The position numbers and the translations under genes were made by a program. A DNA stretch of 46,268 nt from the NCBI RefSeq assembly GCF_001578875.1, contig NZ_KQ969506.1, positions 56,612-102,879 on the forward strand. The letters run 5' to 3'. Within the stretch, counting starts at the first letter, position 1; each line of letters starts with the position of its first letter. The notes under the pieces were generated by a model, which did not search any database, had not been told where the DNA came from, and saw nothing but the letters and a program-made list of their open reading frames with translations. This stretch comes from Streptococcus sp. DD13. GTDB lineage: Bacteria; Bacillota; Bacilli; Lactobacillales; Streptococcaceae. Shown here one piece after another: positions 44,581-46,268 of the stretch.

Positions 44581-45777
44581 ATGAAACAAATTAAAACAGT
44601 CATTGTCGAGACTTATCTTCGACAAATCAAATCCTGGGCCTTTATTTCCATGGTCTTAGCGCCATTCCTGATTTTAGGACTTTCCTTTTTTGTAGGATGG
44701 ATGACTTCGAAAAGTGCGGCGAAAGATCCGATTGCCTTAGTGGCGACTCCTGAAATCCAACAGGTTGTGGATCGAGATGATTCATTTGAGCATTACACCA
44801 GTTTGACTCAAGCACAGGAGGCGTTTGAGGACAAGAAATTAGACGGCTATATCGAAATTAGCGATGAAAATGGACAAGTTGTTGCGACCTATCATGGAAA
44901 TGACAGTCTAGCACAGACAAAGAAAACGTTGCTCATGCAAGGACTCCAACTACTACAGGTCCAGGAAAATCAAAGTCAAGCTCAATTATCTACCTCTCAA
45001 CAAGAAATCCTCAGTAAACAAGCGGACTATAAGGAGGTCTTGAAGGATGAGTCAGGAGACTTGAAGAAGGCGGTACAACAGCTGTCCTTTATGGCGATTA
45101 ATTTCTTTGTGTATTTCTTGTTGTTGATCTATTCGACGATGACGGCTCAAGAAATTGCAGGAGAAAAAGGCACCAAGATCATGGAGGTTATTTTCTCCAG
45201 TATCGAAGCTAAAAATTACTTTTTCGCTCGAATCGCAGGCCTTTTTGGGGTGATTGTGACCCATATTGGAATTTATGTCCTTGCAGCATTGATCGCTTAT
45301 CCTATACTGATTCAACAAGAATCTGTCGCTCCTTTCCGAGAGTTTATTGAAATGGCGATTGGACAATTGAACGTGTTGATCGTTGTCTTTGCCATCTTTG
45401 CGTTGCTCTTGTTTGTCATCTTATCTGCTTTTTCTGGTTCCTTGGTGACCCGAGCAGAAGATGCGACCAAGGCCGCCCAGCCTATTTCATATCTCACCAT
45501 GGCCTTGTTCTTTGGAACTTATGCCTTTACGGATTCGGGAGATACGATTGTCCTGAAGGTTCTTTCTTACTTCCCTCTCTCTTCTCCGTTTTACATGCCT
45601 GTCCGTTTGATTAACGGATTTGCATCGAATCTGGAAGCAGGTCTATCCTTACTAATTTTGGTTCTGACCTGTTTAGGGCTGATTGTCTATATTGGCCGTA
45701 GATATGCGGGCTTGATCTTACAGACGGATGATATCGGACTCTTGAAGTCTTTGCTTCGGGGCTTAAAACGCCATTAA
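44581..45777 (+). CDS. ABC exporter permease (NatB-like)
   Basis: A 398-residue ABC-2 permease: N-terminal membrane span (about 18-42), a large extracellular domain with a Gln-rich coiled segment (about 45-165), then five or six spans including the GEKGTKIMEVIFSS motif typical of NatB/YhaP-type permeases. The substrate may be sodium, a peptide or a drug. GGGGGAG precedes the ATG by five bases. Confidence 0.92.
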   Translation: MKQIKTVIVETYLRQIKSWAFISMVLAPFLILGLSFFVGWMTSKSAAKDPIALVATPEIQQVVDRDDSFEHYTSLTQAQEAFEDKKLDGYIEISDENGQVVATYHGNDSLAQTKKTLLMQGLQLLQVQENQSQAQLSTSQQEILSKQADYKEVLKDESGDLKKAVQQLSFMAINFFVYFLLLIYSTMTAQEIAGEKGTKIMEVIFSSIEAKNYFFARIAGLFGVIVTHIGIYVLAALIAYPILIQQESVAPFREFIEMAIGQLNVLIVVFAIFALLLFVILSAFSGSLVTRAEDATKAAQPISYLTMALFFGTYAFTDSGDTIVLKVLSYFPLSSPFYMPVRLINGFASNLEAGLSLLILVLTCLGLIVYIGRRYAGLILQTDDIGLLKSLLRGLKRH

Positions 45778-45828
45778 ACAGTCTTTCTGAAAAGCTAATC
45801 AACCAATAAATGGAGTTGAAGAACTCAT

Positions 45829-45846
45829 AAAAAGAGGCTAGGACAA
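45829..45846 (+). terminator. Left half of a terminator, interrupted by the IS
   Basis: AAAAAGAGGCTAGGAC is the left arm of a hairpin whose partner is missing. GAGGCTAGGAC is identical to the terminator arm at 33084-33094. The IS end begins two bases later, so the insertion appears to have hit the loop. Confidence 0.6.
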
Positions 45847-46268
45847 TGTACTGACCCCAAAAAGTTAGACAAATAATTTAATTAAAGGATTTAGTTCTGT
45901 ACTTCACAGGACTAAGTCCTTTTAATTTGATCTTAATTCGTTTATTGTTGTAGTAATCAATGTAGTCTACAATAGCTTGTTCCAATTGCTCAAGTGACTG
46001 AAACGTCTTCTCATATCCATAAAACATTTCGGACTTAAGAATGCCAAAGAAAGATTCCATCATTCCATTATCTGGGCTATTCCCCTTACGTGACATAGAG
46101 GGTTGGATTCCTTTATCCTCTAAAAAATGATGATAGAAATCGTGTTGGTATTGCCATCCTTGGTCACTGTGGAGAATTGTATTTTCGTAATGGTCCTCTG
46201 TAAAAGCTTGTTCCAGCATAGCTTTTACTTGTACTAAATTCGGCGACGTAGAAAGATTATAAGCAACG
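45847..46268 (-). mobile_element. IS3-family insertion sequence, 3' end (continues beyond window)
   Basis: The terminal inverted repeat TGTACTGACCCCAAAAAGTT (45847 onward) is followed by the transposase 3' end on the minus strand. The possible target duplication (CAA or ACAA at the left) cannot be confirmed because the other end is outside. Confidence 0.85.
45878..46268 (-). CDS. IS3-family transposase OrfB, C-terminal part
   Basis: The frame is open to the window edge; about 129 codons are visible. It is the C-terminal half of an rve/DDE integrase: TILHSDQGWQYQ (second catalytic Asp), SRKGNSPDNGMMESFFGILK (catalytic Glu) and the tail YIDYYNNKRIKIKLKGLSPV. It is intact as far as seen and resembles IS150/IS3-group elements. 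Confidence 0.93.
   Translation of the reverse strand, partial: VAYNLSTSPNLVQVKAMLEQAFTEDHYENTILHSDQGWQYQHDFYHHFLEDKGIQPSMSRKGNSPDNGMMESFFGILKSEMFYGYEKTFQSLEQLEQAIVDYIDYYNNKRIKIKLKGLSPVKYRTKSFN

Noticed and set aside
45878..46268. Phage integrase
   Set aside because: The D...G..E pattern of the rve domain and the terminal repeat fit an IS3-family transposase, not a tyrosine or serine recombinase.

Overview
The window looks like a chromosomal segment of an oral Streptococcus of the mitis/sanguinis group. The evidence is the low-to-moderate GC content, the gene families (CoiA with a SigX com-box, DUF1827, DUF1797, ClpE, PrsA, a pneumococcal TCS11-like kinase/regulator/ABC cluster) and an intergenic hairpin repeat typical of these species. 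An S. parasanguinis-like or S. australis-like species would fit, but that is inference. Both edges cut genes: the 3' two fifths of ileS on the left and an IS3-family transposase on the right.

Layout. 1-2470: ileS end, DUF1827 protein and a Nudix hydrolase. 2600-6089: a translationally coupled operon for a small membrane protein, an ABC exporter and a NarL-type two-component system. 6307-10941: an iron/Tat island (EfeO lipoprotein, Tat-targeted EfeB peroxidase, EfeU permease, TatC, TatA) behind a consensus promoter with a possible metal-repressor site. 11200-13551: clpE on the minus strand with both a CtsR box and a CIRCE element. 13690-14130: an eroded reading frame. 14292-18061: DUF1797 protein, amino-acid ABC transporter, folD, nnrD. 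18214-23515: a tightly overlapping xseA-xseB-ispA-tlyA-argR-recN operon. 23637-25939: DegV, a GDSL hydrolase and a YpmS-like protein. 26194-27181: hup, then a 700-base region that holds a convincing unassigned small RNA (about 26686-26816), a large palindrome and a fossil surface-protein sorting signal. 27182-30711: exoA (minus), a DUF454 membrane protein, metG. 30748-33115: paired IS-like ends, a secreted ChW-repeat/C39-like protein and a repeat of about 180 bases. 33190-38139: coiA, a frameshifted pepF, a probably leaderless O-methyltransferase gene, prsA. 38140-41851: a relic promoter/operator, an alanine T-box, a LURP-one-related gene and alaS. 42150-45777: a five-gene operon with a DUF3267 membrane metalloprotease-like protein, an XRE repressor, a DUF3169 protein and a NatAB-like ABC exporter. 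45847-46268: an IS3-family element.

How genes work together. EfeO, EfeU and EfeB form a ferrous-iron uptake system, and the adjacent TatAC pair can export folded heme-loaded EfeB. The ABC/two-component operon and the terminal XRE/ABC operon look like two separate envelope-stress or export modules. xseA to recN combines DNA repair, isoprenoid supply, rRNA modification and arginine control. The T-box ties alaS expression to uncharged tRNA-Ala. The most notable items are the candidate small RNA, dual HrcA/CtsR control of clpE, the G6-tract frameshift in pepF, the leaderless O-methyltransferase, the relic TetR-like operator, and an IS copy that sits inside a terminator loop. Positions come from reading the sequence by eye; no database search was possible.
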